DNA from: an uncultured Spirochaetaceae bacterium
GTDB taxonomy: Bacteria; Spirochaetota; Spirochaetia; Sphaerochaetales; Sphaerochaetaceae
Assembly (NCBI GenBank): GCA_944389085.1
Contig: CALXLB010000053.1
Coordinates: 16,729 to 80,728 of the forward strand
Direction: 5' to 3'
Length of the DNA: 64,000 bases
Shown: piece after piece, positions 41,962 to 51,079 of the stretch
Numbering within the stretch: position 1 is the stretch's first letter
How the letters are laid out: each line of letters opens with the position of its first letter
The notes under the pieces: model-generated
The model's input: only the letters and a program-made list of their open reading frames with translations
Databases searched by the model: none
Told to the model about the DNA's origin: nothing
Position numbers and translations under genes: made by a program

Positions 41962-42828
41962 ATGGAAAAATCTAGAGCAGTAATGTCCGGAAAGCAGAAA
42001 GTCGTGATGACTATCATCTGGATTCTGATGGCTTTCCTGGCAATAGTGACAGTCTTCCCTGTTGTCTACATTGTCCTCGGTTCTTTCAAGAGCAATGTTG
42101 AACTTCTGGTCGGTGGATCTAATATCTTCCCTTCGGAGTGGCATTTTGAGAACTATGTCCAGGCATGGACCGGTGCAAAGTTCGCAAATTATACGATGAA
42201 CAGCGTCCTCATCTCTGTAGGCGTTATGCTCATTTCGCTCTTTATTTCGACAATGGCTGGATATGTCTTCTCAAGAAGCCATTTCCCTGGAAAGAATCTG
42301 ATTTACGGTATCTTCATTGCATTCATGTTCATCAATGTCGGTTCTGTTTCCATCAGACCTCTTTTCGAGCTGGCAACAGCTGTGCATCTGACGAACAATC
42401 TTCTGCCTATCATCCTCATCTCAGTAGGAACCGGACAGGCTACATACATCTTCCTCTCCAGAGGATTTGTAGACTCTGTTCCGAGAGAGCTCGATGAAGC
42501 TGCAAAGATCGATGGATGCACATTCTTCCAGACATTCATAAAGATCATTCTCCCGGTTCTCAAGCCTGTTATGGGTACGATTGCACTTCTTTCCTTCCGT
42601 CAGGGATGGAACGAATACATCATGCCTCTTGTCTTCACGATGTCTAGAGATAACCTCAGACCTCTTACAGTAGGTGTTAACATGCTCAAGGCCACAGGTG
42701 GCGGAGCCGCTGCCTGGAACGTCATGTTCGCAGGTGCATCTATTGCAGTTGTCCCGATGCTTATCATCTACATCATCTTCAACAAGAACTTCATGAGCGG
42801 TTCTACAGCAGGTGCTGTAAAGGGCTGA
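41962..42828 (+). CDS. Sugar ABC transporter permease (MalG type)
   Basis: 288 residues, six membrane segments, first at MTIIWILMAFLAIVTVFPVVYIVLGSFK. EAA loop EAAKIDGCTFFQTFIKIILPVLKP. Partner of the preceding permease; ATG 41962 follows GAGGAGG. A hairpin with T-rich tail lies between this gene and the next one. Confidence 0.93.
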   Translation: MEKSRAVMSGKQKVVMTIIWILMAFLAIVTVFPVVYIVLGSFKSNVELLVGGSNIFPSEWHFENYVQAWTGAKFANYTMNSVLISVGVMLISLFISTMAGYVFSRSHFPGKNLIYGIFIAFMFINVGSVSIRPLFELATAVHLTNNLLPIILISVGTGQATYIFLSRGFVDSVPRELDEAAKIDGCTFFQTFIKIILPVLKPVMGTIALLSFRQGWNEYIMPLVFTMSRDNLRPLTVGVNMLKATGGGAAAWNVMFAGASIAVVPMLIIYIIFNKNFMSGSTAGAVKG

Positions 42829-42845
42829 TCGGAAGAGAAAGCCAT

Positions 42846-42873
42846 GGGGGCTCCGGCCCCCTTATTCTTTTTA
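42846..42873 (+). terminator. Terminator-like hairpin with UCCG loop inside the second ABC operon
   Basis: GGGGGC (42846-42851), loop TCCG, GCCCCC (42856-42861), then TTATTCTTTTTAATT. Looks like a rho-independent terminator; as the next gene starts 15 bp later without another obvious promoter, it probably acts as a partial terminator. Confidence 0.65.
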
Positions 42874-42887
42874 ATTAGCGAGGTATT

Positions 42888-45284
42888 ATGCGCTCTCTCG
42901 ATCGTGACGGGTTTGTCACAAGCTATCTCTCATCAATCGTCACTGAAGATTTCAGTTCCTCGACGTCTGACAGAAATCAGCTCAGACTTGAAGCAAAACT
43001 GAGAAAGGAAGTCTCGGAAAAGAAAAAGGAGACTATAGAAAAGCCTCTCTTTGATTCATTCTGGAACCCATGGTATCAGCATGGATCGATATTCCTTGAT
43101 CGTTCCGATTTCTATCATACGCTCAAGCGTATAACAATGCTTACAGCGACTAAGCTTGTTGCAGATGAGGATATCGATGTAACCGCGGTCCTATGGACTT
43201 ATATGTCTACGGGAGTTTATCTGGATGGAAAACTGGTTGCTGAGATTCCAGTTCCTGTCTACAAGCCGATTGAGAGCGTGAGATTTACTCTTTCGCTCAG
43301 AAAAGGTGAGAATGACGTTCTCTTTCTCTCAGACAATCTCGGGGTAAGGGATACGAAGAATATGATTGCTTTCCAGATACTCGATGGAAGGGAACATATC
43401 AGAACAGCATTTCCCGTAAACGATAGCGAGTACACGGCAGCCTCTCTCTTTCTGGATGGGATTGCGATAGGTGAAGGTTCTCTCAGCTTTCCTTCTCCTG
43501 CGCCAGAAGGTGCACGCTGTGTCTCCCATATTGAAACTCCAGATTACATAAAGAAACTCAATGCTGATAAAAAAGGCGTGGATATAACAGGGAAGAACGG
43601 GGCTGTCATTCCTGAAGCAGAAGGATGTTCTGTCGTTCTTCCATGTGGTATGTCGAGAAGATTTGAATTCCCGGAGAGAATCAAGCCGGAATTCCTGCTG
43701 CCGAGAAGGACGTCATGGGATGAACATCTTCGCGATATACTTGTACGCATTGCCGATGTTTCCCTTCTGGACAGAGGCTCACGTGGCTATGCCATCTTCT
43801 CGCTTCTGGCAAGAAAGAAGCTTGGTATTGAGAGAGAGGATGATACAGAGCTCCTGAGAAATGATATCAATCTGATAAAAGAACGTGGAGACTGTTCGGA
43901 TTTCCTGATCTGCGGTCTTTCCCGTTATATCCATGAGTATGGGATTCCTGATGAATTGAGAGAAGAAACCAAGGATGCTCTTCTCGATTTCAGATACTGG
44001 ATGACAATGAAAGGCACAGACGGTATGTGCTTCTGGTCGGAAAACCATTCTCTCATCTTCTGGTACAGCGCTGCTGATATCGGAGCAATGTATCCGGATG
44101 AGTATTTCCCAAGGGCGGAGATGACAGGAAGAGAGCTGCATGCCTATGGAGAGAGGAGAGTTTCCGAGTGGCTTGATGACGTTCTTGAGCATGGATTTGA
44201 GGAGTTTCTCAGTTCCACATATATGACTGTTACTTTTGCTGTCCTTCTCAATTGTGTCGACTATCTTTCATCTGAAATCTCACGCAAAGCCTGGAAAGCC
44301 CTGGATACGATCATGCATATGCTTTCAGACAGCACATTCTGCGGTTCACTGATTGCTCCTATGGGAAGAGTCTACCGCGGTGTGATATATCCGTTCAGGG
44401 AGGCTATTGCATCTGTTCTGAATGCTGCCTCTCAGGATGCATATTACTCCTATGGGGAGAGCTGGATCAGCTATCTTGCAACCAGCCGCTATCATTTCCC
44501 TGAGGATCTGGAGAGGCGTATGACCGATGATATTCTCACCGATTATCCTTCGGGAAATGCTATGGTGCATGTGGAGAAGAATGACAGTTATCTTCTGACA
44601 TCGGTCCATTCTCCAAGAACAGATAATGGTTTCATAAGATGGCCGAACACATTCTTTGACGATACAAAGGATGCAGAGGATAATCACTTTGTGAAATCAC
44701 TCAATGAGTGTTTCCATGGTACATCATGCTTCCAGCCTGGAGTGTTTGGCTATCAGCAGCATATGTGGGAAGCGGCACTCTCCGGAGAAGCTGTTGTCTT
44801 TGCAAATCATCCAGGTACCACCTCCGAAGATGCAGAACTCAGACCTGGCTACTGGAATGGCAATGGCATTATGCCAGCCATCAGGGCGGAGAAGGGAATG
44901 CTTGCCGCAGTCTATTCAATACCGGAAAGCCATCCTGTAGGATTCATTCATCTCTATGTTCCGTTCTTCCGGTTCGAGAAGTCGAGGGAGGAGGAGAACT
45001 GGATTTTCCTTTCGGAACGGAATGGCTATCTTGCAATCTGGACAAGCGGAAAGAAAGTCAGATACGACGATGTGATACGTAATTCCGAGCTGAGGATTTA
45101 CAATCGTGATTCTGCAGTTGCTGTGTTTGCTGGAAAGAAGAGCGAAGAAAGCTTTGAAGATTTCATCAAACGGGTAAAAGCAATGCGAATCTGCTTCGAC
45201 AGCAATGACAGGACACTTTTCATAAGCGGTAAGGAATTCATTCACTATACAGCTGTGATTGATAGAACGCAGTATCTTGATTGA
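42888..45284 (+). CDS. Large uncharacterised protein, candidate cytoplasmic pectin-oligosaccharide enzyme (copy 2)
   Basis: 798 residues, no signal peptide, distant paralogue of the product of 12360-14846 and likewise placed in an ABC sugar-uptake operon. Shared blocks: YMSTGVYLDGKLVAE (N-terminal beta part), FRYWMTMKGTDGMCFWSENHSLIFWYS, YPDEYF, EMTGREL and LDDVLEHGFEEFLSS (central part), and VVFANHPGTTSEDAELRPGYWNGNGIMPAI, GFIHLYVPFFRFEKSREEENWIF (C-terminal part). Conserved Ser-Glu-Asn-His and the NHPG and YW-G positions would be expected in an active site. No family name is assigned. ATG 42888 has GAGG. A good terminator follows. Alternatives are a sugar-binding or regulatory protein. Confidence 0.75.
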   Translation: MRSLDRDGFVTSYLSSIVTEDFSSSTSDRNQLRLEAKLRKEVSEKKKETIEKPLFDSFWNPWYQHGSIFLDRSDFYHTLKRITMLTATKLVADEDIDVTAVLWTYMSTGVYLDGKLVAEIPVPVYKPIESVRFTLSLRKGENDVLFLSDNLGVRDTKNMIAFQILDGREHIRTAFPVNDSEYTAASLFLDGIAIGEGSLSFPSPAPEGARCVSHIETPDYIKKLNADKKGVDITGKNGAVIPEAEGCSVVLPCGMSRRFEFPERIKPEFLLPRRTSWDEHLRDILVRIADVSLLDRGSRGYAIFSLLARKKLGIEREDDTELLRNDINLIKERGDCSDFLICGLSRYIHEYGIPDELREETKDALLDFRYWMTMKGTDGMCFWSENHSLIFWYSAADIGAMYPDEYFPRAEMTGRELHAYGERRVSEWLDDVLEHGFEEFLSSTYMTVTFAVLLNCVDYLSSEISRKAWKALDTIMHMLSDSTFCGSLIAPMGRVYRGVIYPFREAIASVLNAASQDAYYSYGESWISYLATSRYHFPEDLERRMTDDILTDYPSGNAMVHVEKNDSYLLTSVHSPRTDNGFIRWPNTFFDDTKDAEDNHFVKSLNECFHGTSCFQPGVFGYQQHMWEAALSGEAVVFANHPGTTSEDAELRPGYWNGNGIMPAIRAEKGMLAAVYSIPESHPVGFIHLYVPFFRFEKSREEENWIFLSERNGYLAIWTSGKKVRYDDVIRNSELRIYNRDSAVAVFAGKKSEESFEDFIKRVKAMRICFDSNDRTLFISGKEFIHYTAVIDRTQYLD

Positions 45285-45287
45285 GAA

Positions 45288-45330
45288 AATACCTGCAAGG
45301 AAGTAAAACCCCTGCAGGTATTCTTTTTAT
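45288..45330 (+). terminator. Rho-independent terminator of the second ABC operon
   Basis: AATACCTGC (45288-45296) pairs with GCAGGTATT (45314-45322), followed by CTTTTTATT. Confidence 0.85.
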
Positions 45331-45348
45331 TGCCGGATCGATTCCCGC

Positions 45349-46035
45349 TTATCTGAGCAATGAATCTCCAGCCATTACGATAGGAGTGAATGCTGAAAGG
45401 TCATCCCCTGAGAGCTTCTTGCCATTGTATGTAAGCTGGAATTCGGCAGTCTCAAGATTTGTTTTGACAATCAGTTCTGTATCATCGAAATCCTCTCCGT
45501 TTATTGTCAGGTCGTTGCTTCTGATTTCAATGACCGAATATTCATCTCCGAGAAGATAGAAGAAGAAATAGAGTTCGCCATCAAGAGAATAATCGAAGAG
45601 CTCTCCTTTCTCCTTGTATGTGATACTGTAATTCTCTGCTCTGCAGTTGAACCACATGATTGTATCGCGGTCAAGCTGTGCGAACTCAAAATCTCCGCCT
45701 GAAGAGACTCTTGATGGTGATGATTCCCTTTTCAGAACAGCTGTATCGATGCCATTTTTCTCCAATGTCTCGAAATAGCTCTCATAGAGCGGTACTTCCC
45801 ACTCTGGCTTGAGATAGCCGATATACTCCAGAAGCTCATCAGTGCCACCGATTTCTGTGTTCTCGACATTCCCATAGAATGTTCTGTTGTAGGTTGTGTG
45901 TTCATCATTGTAAGCCATCATCAGAATGGCAGCTCTTCCGAACTCATAGGCATTTTTGCCTGACCCTGTCACAGCTGCGTAAAGGCCAGATGCGACAGCA
46001 AGAAGAAGTACTAAAACAGTTAATATTTTCCTCAC
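45349..46035 (-). CDS. Exported protein of unknown function
   Basis: 228 residues from GTG 46035, chosen because AGGAGG stands eight bases upstream and a signal peptide starts there (VRKILTVLVLLLAVASGLYAA). The mature part has no recognised domain; it begins VTGSGKNAYEFGRAAILMMAY and contains beta-rich segments (LYFFFYLLGDEYSVIEIRSNDLTI). A longer frame to TTG 46065 is not supported. Divergent from the DUF4190 gene. Confidence 0.65.
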   Translation of the reverse strand: MRKILTVLVLLLAVASGLYAAVTGSGKNAYEFGRAAILMMAYNDEHTTYNRTFYGNVENTEIGGTDELLEYIGYLKPEWEVPLYESYFETLEKNGIDTAVLKRESSPSRVSSGGDFEFAQLDRDTIMWFNCRAENYSITYKEKGELFDYSLDGELYFFFYLLGDEYSVIEIRSNDLTINGEDFDDTELIVKTNLETAEFQLTYNGKKLSGDDLSAFTPIVMAGDSLLR

Positions 46036-46083
46036 GGATATACCTCCTGCTTCAGCATAGCACAATCGTAGGTGAATGTGTGC

Positions 46084-46089
46084 TATGAT
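46084..46089 (+). promoter_or_regulatory. -10 element of the DUF4190 gene, leaderless arrangement
   Basis: TATGAT with exactly 6 nt (ACAGGT) to ATG 46096; no Shine-Dalgarno sequence. No clear -35. Confidence 0.5.
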
Positions 46090-46095
46090 ACAGGT

Positions 46096-46395
46096 ATGGA
46101 TGCTGATTTCATTCCTCAGGATAGAAGAAAAAGCGATGCGGCTTTAGTACTTGGAATCCTTTCTGTTGTTTTCATTTTTATCTGTCAGATTGCCGGCTTG
46201 ATCCTGGGAATCATAGGACTGAGAAAAGCCGGAAGAAAATCTGCTGAAGGAAGTGATGCTGCGTGGGTTCTGAATGTCGTTGGCATAGTCATCAATTCAG
46301 TGATTCTTTTTCTTGTATTTCTTGCAATCATCTTCGGAACATTTATTTTCTTTGGGCTTTTCCAAGAGTTGCATTTCTATCATCTGTTCTGCTGA
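46096..46395 (+). CDS. Small DUF4190-type membrane protein
   Basis: 99 residues from ATG 46096 (MDADFIPQDRRKSDAALV); an upstream in-frame start would lie in the promoter. Two membrane segments with the DUF4190 pattern AALVLGILSVVFIFICQIAGLILGIIGL...AWVLNVVGIVINSVILFLVFLAIIFG. Function of the family is unknown. Confidence 0.7.
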   Translation: MDADFIPQDRRKSDAALVLGILSVVFIFICQIAGLILGIIGLRKAGRKSAEGSDAAWVLNVVGIVINSVILFLVFLAIIFGTFIFFGLFQELHFYHLFC

Positions 46396-46403
46396 AAAGA
46401 TAA

Positions 46404-46436
46404 ACCTCCACCCGGATGATGTCCTTCAGTGGAGGT
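46404..46436 (-). terminator. Terminator of the cytoplasmic GH28 gene
   Basis: ACCTCCAC (46404-46411) pairs with GTGGAGGT (46429-46436). On the minus strand it is followed by TTATCTTTTC and comes 26 bp after the GH28 stop. It may also stop the short DUF4190 transcript. Confidence 0.7.
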
Positions 46437-46461
46437 CTGCAGGATGGACTATCGTGAAATA

Positions 46462-48003
46462 CTACTTGATTACATCCTCTGTGATTATCTCAGGGCGTGT
46501 ATTGGAAGAGCGGGGTGTGATTCTCACGTTCTCCAGCTTTACATTCTCCGCGTGCCTGATATAGAAGCCATATGAAGGCATATCACCAAGAGCATTGCTC
46601 TCAGGGTAGTCTTTGACGTTCTCCCTGATTTCCGGAAGAATTTCAAGTCTCTCTTCGTTGTCGAGATATTCTGCTTCCATATTTCTGATGGTGATGTTCC
46701 TCACACGTCCTATGTAGCCTTCATCATCCTTGAATCCTGTGATGATGCATGTGGATTCCATTCCTTCTGCTTTGACATTCTCAATTGTGATGCTGTCAAC
46801 TGATCCGCCTTTCTCTTTTGCCTTTCTGTCCTCTTCTGAGAGATAACCGAATTTATTGCGGCGGCAGAGAGAGATAAAGACAGGAACCGCGATGTTCTTC
46901 ATTGTAATATTCTTCAGTTCAATGTTTTCAATATCTGAACCATCTGCTGATTCAATGGAGATGCCGGATACACCGCCAGGGAAGATATCAGGAAGCATGA
47001 AAACGCAGTCTGAGCATTTTACATTCCTGATAGGGAAATAAGTCTCTGTACCGATCTTGAAAGCATTCATGACAGAGATGACAGTGGCATCCTCGATTGT
47101 GATATCATGGCATGGTCCCATCTTCATCTCGCTGTCAGCGACATTGATGCTGTCATGGCCCTGAAGCATTGGGGCTTTGACGCAAAGGCCATCATCTGCA
47201 GTGCTTACAAAGACGTGACGCACATTGACGTAACTTGACGACATGATATCGATACCGTCTGTGTTTGCCACATGGCGGTTGTTGTCGATTATGAGGCTTT
47301 CAACTGATACGTGCTCAGACATATCGATTGAAAGGCTCCAGTCGAGCGAATCACGGATGATTATATTGTGCAGGTCCACATTCTTGCAGCCGCGGATCCA
47401 GAGAGTGTACATCGGTCTCTTGATGTTCTCCTTTCCTTCCTCCCATTTATCCTCTGCGTATCTGATTCTTGCGCGGTATGCGAAGCGGCATGTGTCTTCA
47501 GGCCGTCCAAGCGGATCTTTGAGAACAGGTGGAAGCTTTGTATATCCCATTGGTTTCAGCAAGGGTCTTTCCTTTGGAAGATATACGAAATACTCCCCGT
47601 TTCCATTGATTCTTCCGCCTCCGCAGATGGTGACATTCTCCGCATTCACAGCCTTGACGAAAGCATCGTCGAAATTGTCCAGATTTCTGGAAGCGTTCAG
47701 CGATGAGTCAGAAGCAATGAATAGGGTAGTGTCGGAATGGATGGAGATTGTTCCTGTGGTATATGCTCCTCCGGCAACAAGGACAACGCCGTGTTTGCCG
47801 GCAGCTTCATCGAGAGCTTTCTGTATGGCTTCTGTTGAGAGTACCCCAGCTTCTGCTGTTGCTCCATAGGAGCGGATATCAAAGACAGGGCCTGATGGTA
47901 TTTCTTCTTCGTAGATGTATTTCTGGTAAGGTATGTCGAGGTAATAATCACCTGTGTAGATGATTCCGTTGCCCGGGAATGTTGGTATGTCGTAAGTTTT
48001 CAT
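46462..48003 (-). CDS. GH28 polygalacturonase-family enzyme, cytoplasmic
   Basis: 513 residues, no signal peptide. Beta-helix with YGATAEAGVLSTEAIQKALDEAAGKHGVVLVAGGAYTTGTI at the start and the family's catalytic motifs: VANTDGIDIMSS (NTD), STADDGLCVKAP (DD) and FKIGTET in the place of RIK. Catalytic aspartates are all retained. A cytoplasmic GH28 next to an oligosaccharide importer probably works as an exo-enzyme on imported (rhamno)galacturonan pieces. Start ATG 48003 has AAGGA. Convergent with the transporter operon it likely serves. Confidence 0.9.
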   Translation of the reverse strand: MKTYDIPTFPGNGIIYTGDYYLDIPYQKYIYEEEIPSGPVFDIRSYGATAEAGVLSTEAIQKALDEAAGKHGVVLVAGGAYTTGTISIHSDTTLFIASDSSLNASRNLDNFDDAFVKAVNAENVTICGGGRINGNGEYFVYLPKERPLLKPMGYTKLPPVLKDPLGRPEDTCRFAYRARIRYAEDKWEEGKENIKRPMYTLWIRGCKNVDLHNIIIRDSLDWSLSIDMSEHVSVESLIIDNNRHVANTDGIDIMSSSYVNVRHVFVSTADDGLCVKAPMLQGHDSINVADSEMKMGPCHDITIEDATVISVMNAFKIGTETYFPIRNVKCSDCVFMLPDIFPGGVSGISIESADGSDIENIELKNITMKNIAVPVFISLCRRNKFGYLSEEDRKAKEKGGSVDSITIENVKAEGMESTCIITGFKDDEGYIGRVRNITIRNMEAEYLDNEERLEILPEIRENVKDYPESNALGDMPSYGFYIRHAENVKLENVRITPRSSNTRPEIITEDVIK

Positions 48004-48028
48004 AGTTATCCTTTTTTATAAAAGAATA

Positions 48029-48054
48029 CCCTTCCTGAGCATTCTCAGAAAGGG
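48029..48054 (-). terminator. Terminator of the pyruvate kinase gene
   Basis: On the minus strand CCCTTTCTGAG, short loop AATG, CTCAGGAAGGG (one mismatch), then TATTCTTTTAT. It lies between pyruvate kinase and the GH28 gene, both on the minus strand. Confidence 0.8.
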
Positions 48055-48082
48055 CATTTTCCTCTTCGTTTGTGGCTTTTTC

Positions 48083-49501
48083 TCAGATTCTTGAGATCTG
48101 CATGGAATCAGCATAGCTGAAGCCTGGAATAGAGCCTGAGATAATTACGACAAGATCATCTTCTTTCACTTCCTTCGAAGAACGTGCAAGGGCAATAGAC
48201 TGCTCACGCATCTTCACCACATCATCGGTAAATGGGGCGAGAAGCGGCTTCACGCCATAAGCAAGCCTTAACTGTCTTGCAGCTTTCTCATCTGTGACAC
48301 AGACGATGATCGGACACTCCGGACGGCATGATGATGTGAGCCATCCTGTTCTTCCTGTCGCTGTCATGCAGATGATTGCCTTTGCTCCGAGAGAGAAGGA
48401 TGCTTCGACAGCCGCAGTGGAGATTGTTCCGGGGATATCGAGAGAAGCGCCATTTGCCTGATTGGCGAAGTAGCGGCTTCTGTAGTCGATCTGGTTCTCT
48501 GTGTATTCAGCAATGTCGGACATGGTCTTCACTGCTTCAATCGGATACTTGCCAGCTGCTGTCTCTCCGCTGAGCATTGTGCATGTAGTGCCATCGAAAA
48601 TAGCGTTTGCGACATCTGAGACTTCAGCTCTCGTCGGACGTGAATGCTCTGTCATTGATTCCAGCATCTGTGTTGCTGTGACAACAATCTTGCCAGCTTT
48701 GCAGCATTTCTTGATCATCATCTTCTGGATGACAGGAAGTTCTTTGAATGGGATTTCCACACCCATGTCACCACGGGCAACCATGATACCATCGGCGACC
48801 TTTATGATTTCGTCGAGGTTATCAATACCGCTTCTGCATTCGATTTTCGCAATAATCTTGATTTTCTCTCCGCCATTTACGTTAAGAAGCTTTCTCATCT
48901 TCTTCACGTCATCTGCTGTGCGTACAAAAGAGGCGGAGATATAATCAACATCCATCTCGATGCCGAAAAGGATATCCGCTCTGTCAGTTTCGGAGATGAA
49001 TGGCTGGTCGATATCAACTCCTGGGATATTGATTGACTTATGATTTGATACCTTTGAAGTGTTATTCACACGGCAGACAACATCGGGGCCATTAATGCTT
49101 GTTACAGTAAGAGAACACAATCCGTCATCGATGAGAATCGATGTTCCTTTCTCTACTTCCTCCGCAAGGTACGGATAGGTGATTGATACACCGTTCTCAT
49201 CTCCCTCATGATCCTTTGAGGCATAGAGAGTGAAGGAACTTCCTTCCTTCAGGATTACAGAACCATCCTTGAATTCCCTTGTTCTGATTTCGGGGCCTTT
49301 TGTATCAAGTATGAGAGGTATGTTAGCTCCCATACTAGCTGCGACCTGTCTTATTCTTTCGATTCTCACTCTGTGTTCATCATGAGTGCCATGCGAAAAG
49401 TTCAGTCTGGCTGCATCCATGCCGTTTTCAATCAGGGCTTTTATCATCTCCTCTGAATCGACAGCCGGTCCAAGTGTGCAGATAATCTTAGTCTTTCTCA
49501 T
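48083..49501 (-). CDS. pyk: Pyruvate kinase
   Basis: 472 residues, the usual bacterial length. Converts phosphoenolpyruvate and ADP to pyruvate and ATP. KTKIICTLGPAVDSEE and ARLNFSHGTHDEH at the N-terminus, IAKIECRSGIDNLDEI with the active-site lysine and Glu, VARGDMGVEIP (metal and substrate binding) and TATQMLESMTEHSRPTRAEVSDVANAIFDGT are standard. The C-terminal allosteric domain is complete. ATG 49501 has AAAGGA upstream. Single-gene unit with its own terminator. Confidence 0.97.
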   Translation of the reverse strand: MRKTKIICTLGPAVDSEEMIKALIENGMDAARLNFSHGTHDEHRVRIERIRQVAASMGANIPLILDTKGPEIRTREFKDGSVILKEGSSFTLYASKDHEGDENGVSITYPYLAEEVEKGTSILIDDGLCSLTVTSINGPDVVCRVNNTSKVSNHKSINIPGVDIDQPFISETDRADILFGIEMDVDYISASFVRTADDVKKMRKLLNVNGGEKIKIIAKIECRSGIDNLDEIIKVADGIMVARGDMGVEIPFKELPVIQKMMIKKCCKAGKIVVTATQMLESMTEHSRPTRAEVSDVANAIFDGTTCTMLSGETAAGKYPIEAVKTMSDIAEYTENQIDYRSRYFANQANGASLDIPGTISTAAVEASFSLGAKAIICMTATGRTGWLTSSCRPECPIIVCVTDEKAARQLRLAYGVKPLLAPFTDDVVKMREQSIALARSSKEVKEDDLVVIISGSIPGFSYADSMQISRI

Positions 49502-49783
49502 TTATTTGTCCTTTTCCCTCGAGGAAAAAGTATAACTGAAGCTACAGGTTTTAGAAACGGCTTTGCTGTGTTTTTATCCAATGAATACAACGTATTAACA
49601 TGTTGCACGGACTGCATGATATTTGTCATGTACATAGAAAAGGACACCTGCAAGATGGCACCTTGGATCAATGAAGAAGTCTCTGCCCATCAATTCTGAA
49701 ATGTCTTTCTTTTGTCTCGTCTTCTGAAGTGGCAGATTGGACCTCCTTTCTGTGTGGAGGCCCATGCTTGCTTTTCCAAGTTG
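49502..49783. other. Intergenic stretch with one hairpin
   Basis: No open frame of note. GGACCTCC (49739-49746) and GGAGGCCC (49756-49763) can pair (one wobble) and may end the minus-strand gene that stops at 49784, but no T-run follows. Confidence 0.4.
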
Positions 49784-50761
49784 TTACCAAAGAGAATCTG
49801 CTATGTATATGATGTCCAGGATATTATCCATCAATGGTTTCAGATTGATTTCTTCATCATTGATATAAAGCACTGGGATAAAGCCTAATGAGAACATTCT
49901 CAGCTCATCCATGTAATACTCAGAGTCTGCTATGAAGAGGAATGCTGCGGCATCGAGTATGTCTATCACGCCCTTCTCTTCAAGGGATGATATGATTGAA
50001 GCTTCTGATGATGTATCAATGCCAAGCATTGCAAGTTCATCAATTCCAACGAGCATTGATGCCACCATTGTTCTCAGTTCATCGAAATCGTAACCAGCGT
50101 AGTTTCTCCAACTGCTGACCTCCATTATTCTCAGTTCATTGGGATTGTAGCTAATGAAGTTCATCCACTTGCTGACTCTGTCATAGTCAAAGAAGATTCT
50201 GATACCTGTACTGGAGTTGCTGAGAGATGTATCTCCATTCATCGTGAAGTTTTCTGTGGAGATGGAGAGGTAGGCGAGAGACTCATCGGAAAGACTGAGA
50301 GTAAGTTTTGCCTTTCCATCCAGCTCAAGGATTTCCGTACGCGAACCGATGTAGTAAAGCATTGAGAAATCATGGTACTCGATAATCAGAGAGGCTTCTA
50401 AATCTGTGATTGCAGAGCTATCTGGTGTGATTGTGATATTACCCCGGATGGTCTGTATGTCTGCATCTTCCAGTGATATGGCCATCAGTCCTGTTTCAGC
50501 TAGGGCTTCTGCTTTTTCCAGCAAATTGCCGGAAAGCAGCGTTGTCAGGCCAGTTCCTATTCTGTTCAGTTCTGCAATGGCCATAAGTCCGGAAACAGAT
50601 TCATAAGTGAGGTCATAAGGCATAAGCGTTGTTTCGCTTTCAAGTGTTTCTCCGGAGATGGATGAAATAGGAGACATAAGGCCAAAGAGCACTGCTGGAT
50701 CTGCTGCACTGAGCGAGAAGACCAGCAGAAACATTGTAATGAGTGTGATGAGTTTCTTCAT
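49784..50761 (-). CDS. Exported protein of unknown function
   Basis: 325 residues. Signal peptide MKKLITLITMFLLVFSLSAADP. The mature part has no recognised domain; it contains repeated helical segments and a beta-rich middle (GNITITPDSSAITDLEASLIIEYHDF; KAKLTLSLSDESLAYLSI). ELRIMEV, ELRTMVA and ELRMFSL are near-repeats spaced through the second half. Lacks a Shine-Dalgarno sequence; TATTCT stands 6 nt before the ATG. Confidence 0.65.
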   Translation of the reverse strand: MKKLITLITMFLLVFSLSAADPAVLFGLMSPISSISGETLESETTLMPYDLTYESVSGLMAIAELNRIGTGLTTLLSGNLLEKAEALAETGLMAISLEDADIQTIRGNITITPDSSAITDLEASLIIEYHDFSMLYYIGSRTEILELDGKAKLTLSLSDESLAYLSISTENFTMNGDTSLSNSSTGIRIFFDYDRVSKWMNFISYNPNELRIMEVSSWRNYAGYDFDELRTMVASMLVGIDELAMLGIDTSSEASIISSLEEKGVIDILDAAAFLFIADSEYYMDELRMFSLGFIPVLYINDEEINLKPLMDNILDIIYIADSLW

Positions 50762-50767
50762 GATTTC

Positions 50768-50773
50768 AGAATA
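50768..50773 (-). promoter_or_regulatory. -10 element of the exported-protein gene, leaderless arrangement
   Basis: TATTCT on the minus strand (50773-50768) with exactly 6 nt to ATG 50761. No clear -35. Confidence 0.4.
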
Positions 50774-51019
50774 GCATAGAAACTGATCGATTCTCCTGAT
50801 TATTTACTTTCTGCTTTTCAGCTGAATCTTTAAGCGTGGTCTCTGCGGATTTCCTTTTGATCAATAATAGCTGCTCTTCATTCTTTTTTGTTTTGTCGAT
50901 GTAATAGCTACCACGTTCCCGTATAGCCTTGAAATCTGTCTGTCCAATCGGAGGTTTTATCTCAGCCGTCTTTATGGATTATACATGGAATCAGACTAGA
51001 ATAACTGAAAGAATAAAGA

Positions 51020-51053
51020 AGCTGTCTTGAAAGTTTGGACTTTCTTAACAGCT
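51020..51053 (-). terminator. Terminator of the GLUG lipoprotein gene
   Basis: AGCTGT (51020-51025) pairs with ACAGCT (51048-51053), with an inner GAAAGT/ACTTTC pair. On the minus strand it is followed by TCTTTATTCTTTC. The rest of 50774-51019 shows nothing recognisable. Confidence 0.65.
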
Positions 51054-51079
51054 CCTATAGATTCCGTCAGTAAGCAACA

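Noticed and set aside
40644..42017. Open frame of 457 codons on the minus strand
   Set aside because: It lies antisense to the binding-protein and permease genes, has a His/Cys/Asn-rich composition without any domain, and arises from their codon bias.
49620..49692. Short frame beginning MYIEKDTCKMAPW
   Set aside because: 23 codons only, no ribosome-binding site and no similarity that could be recognised.
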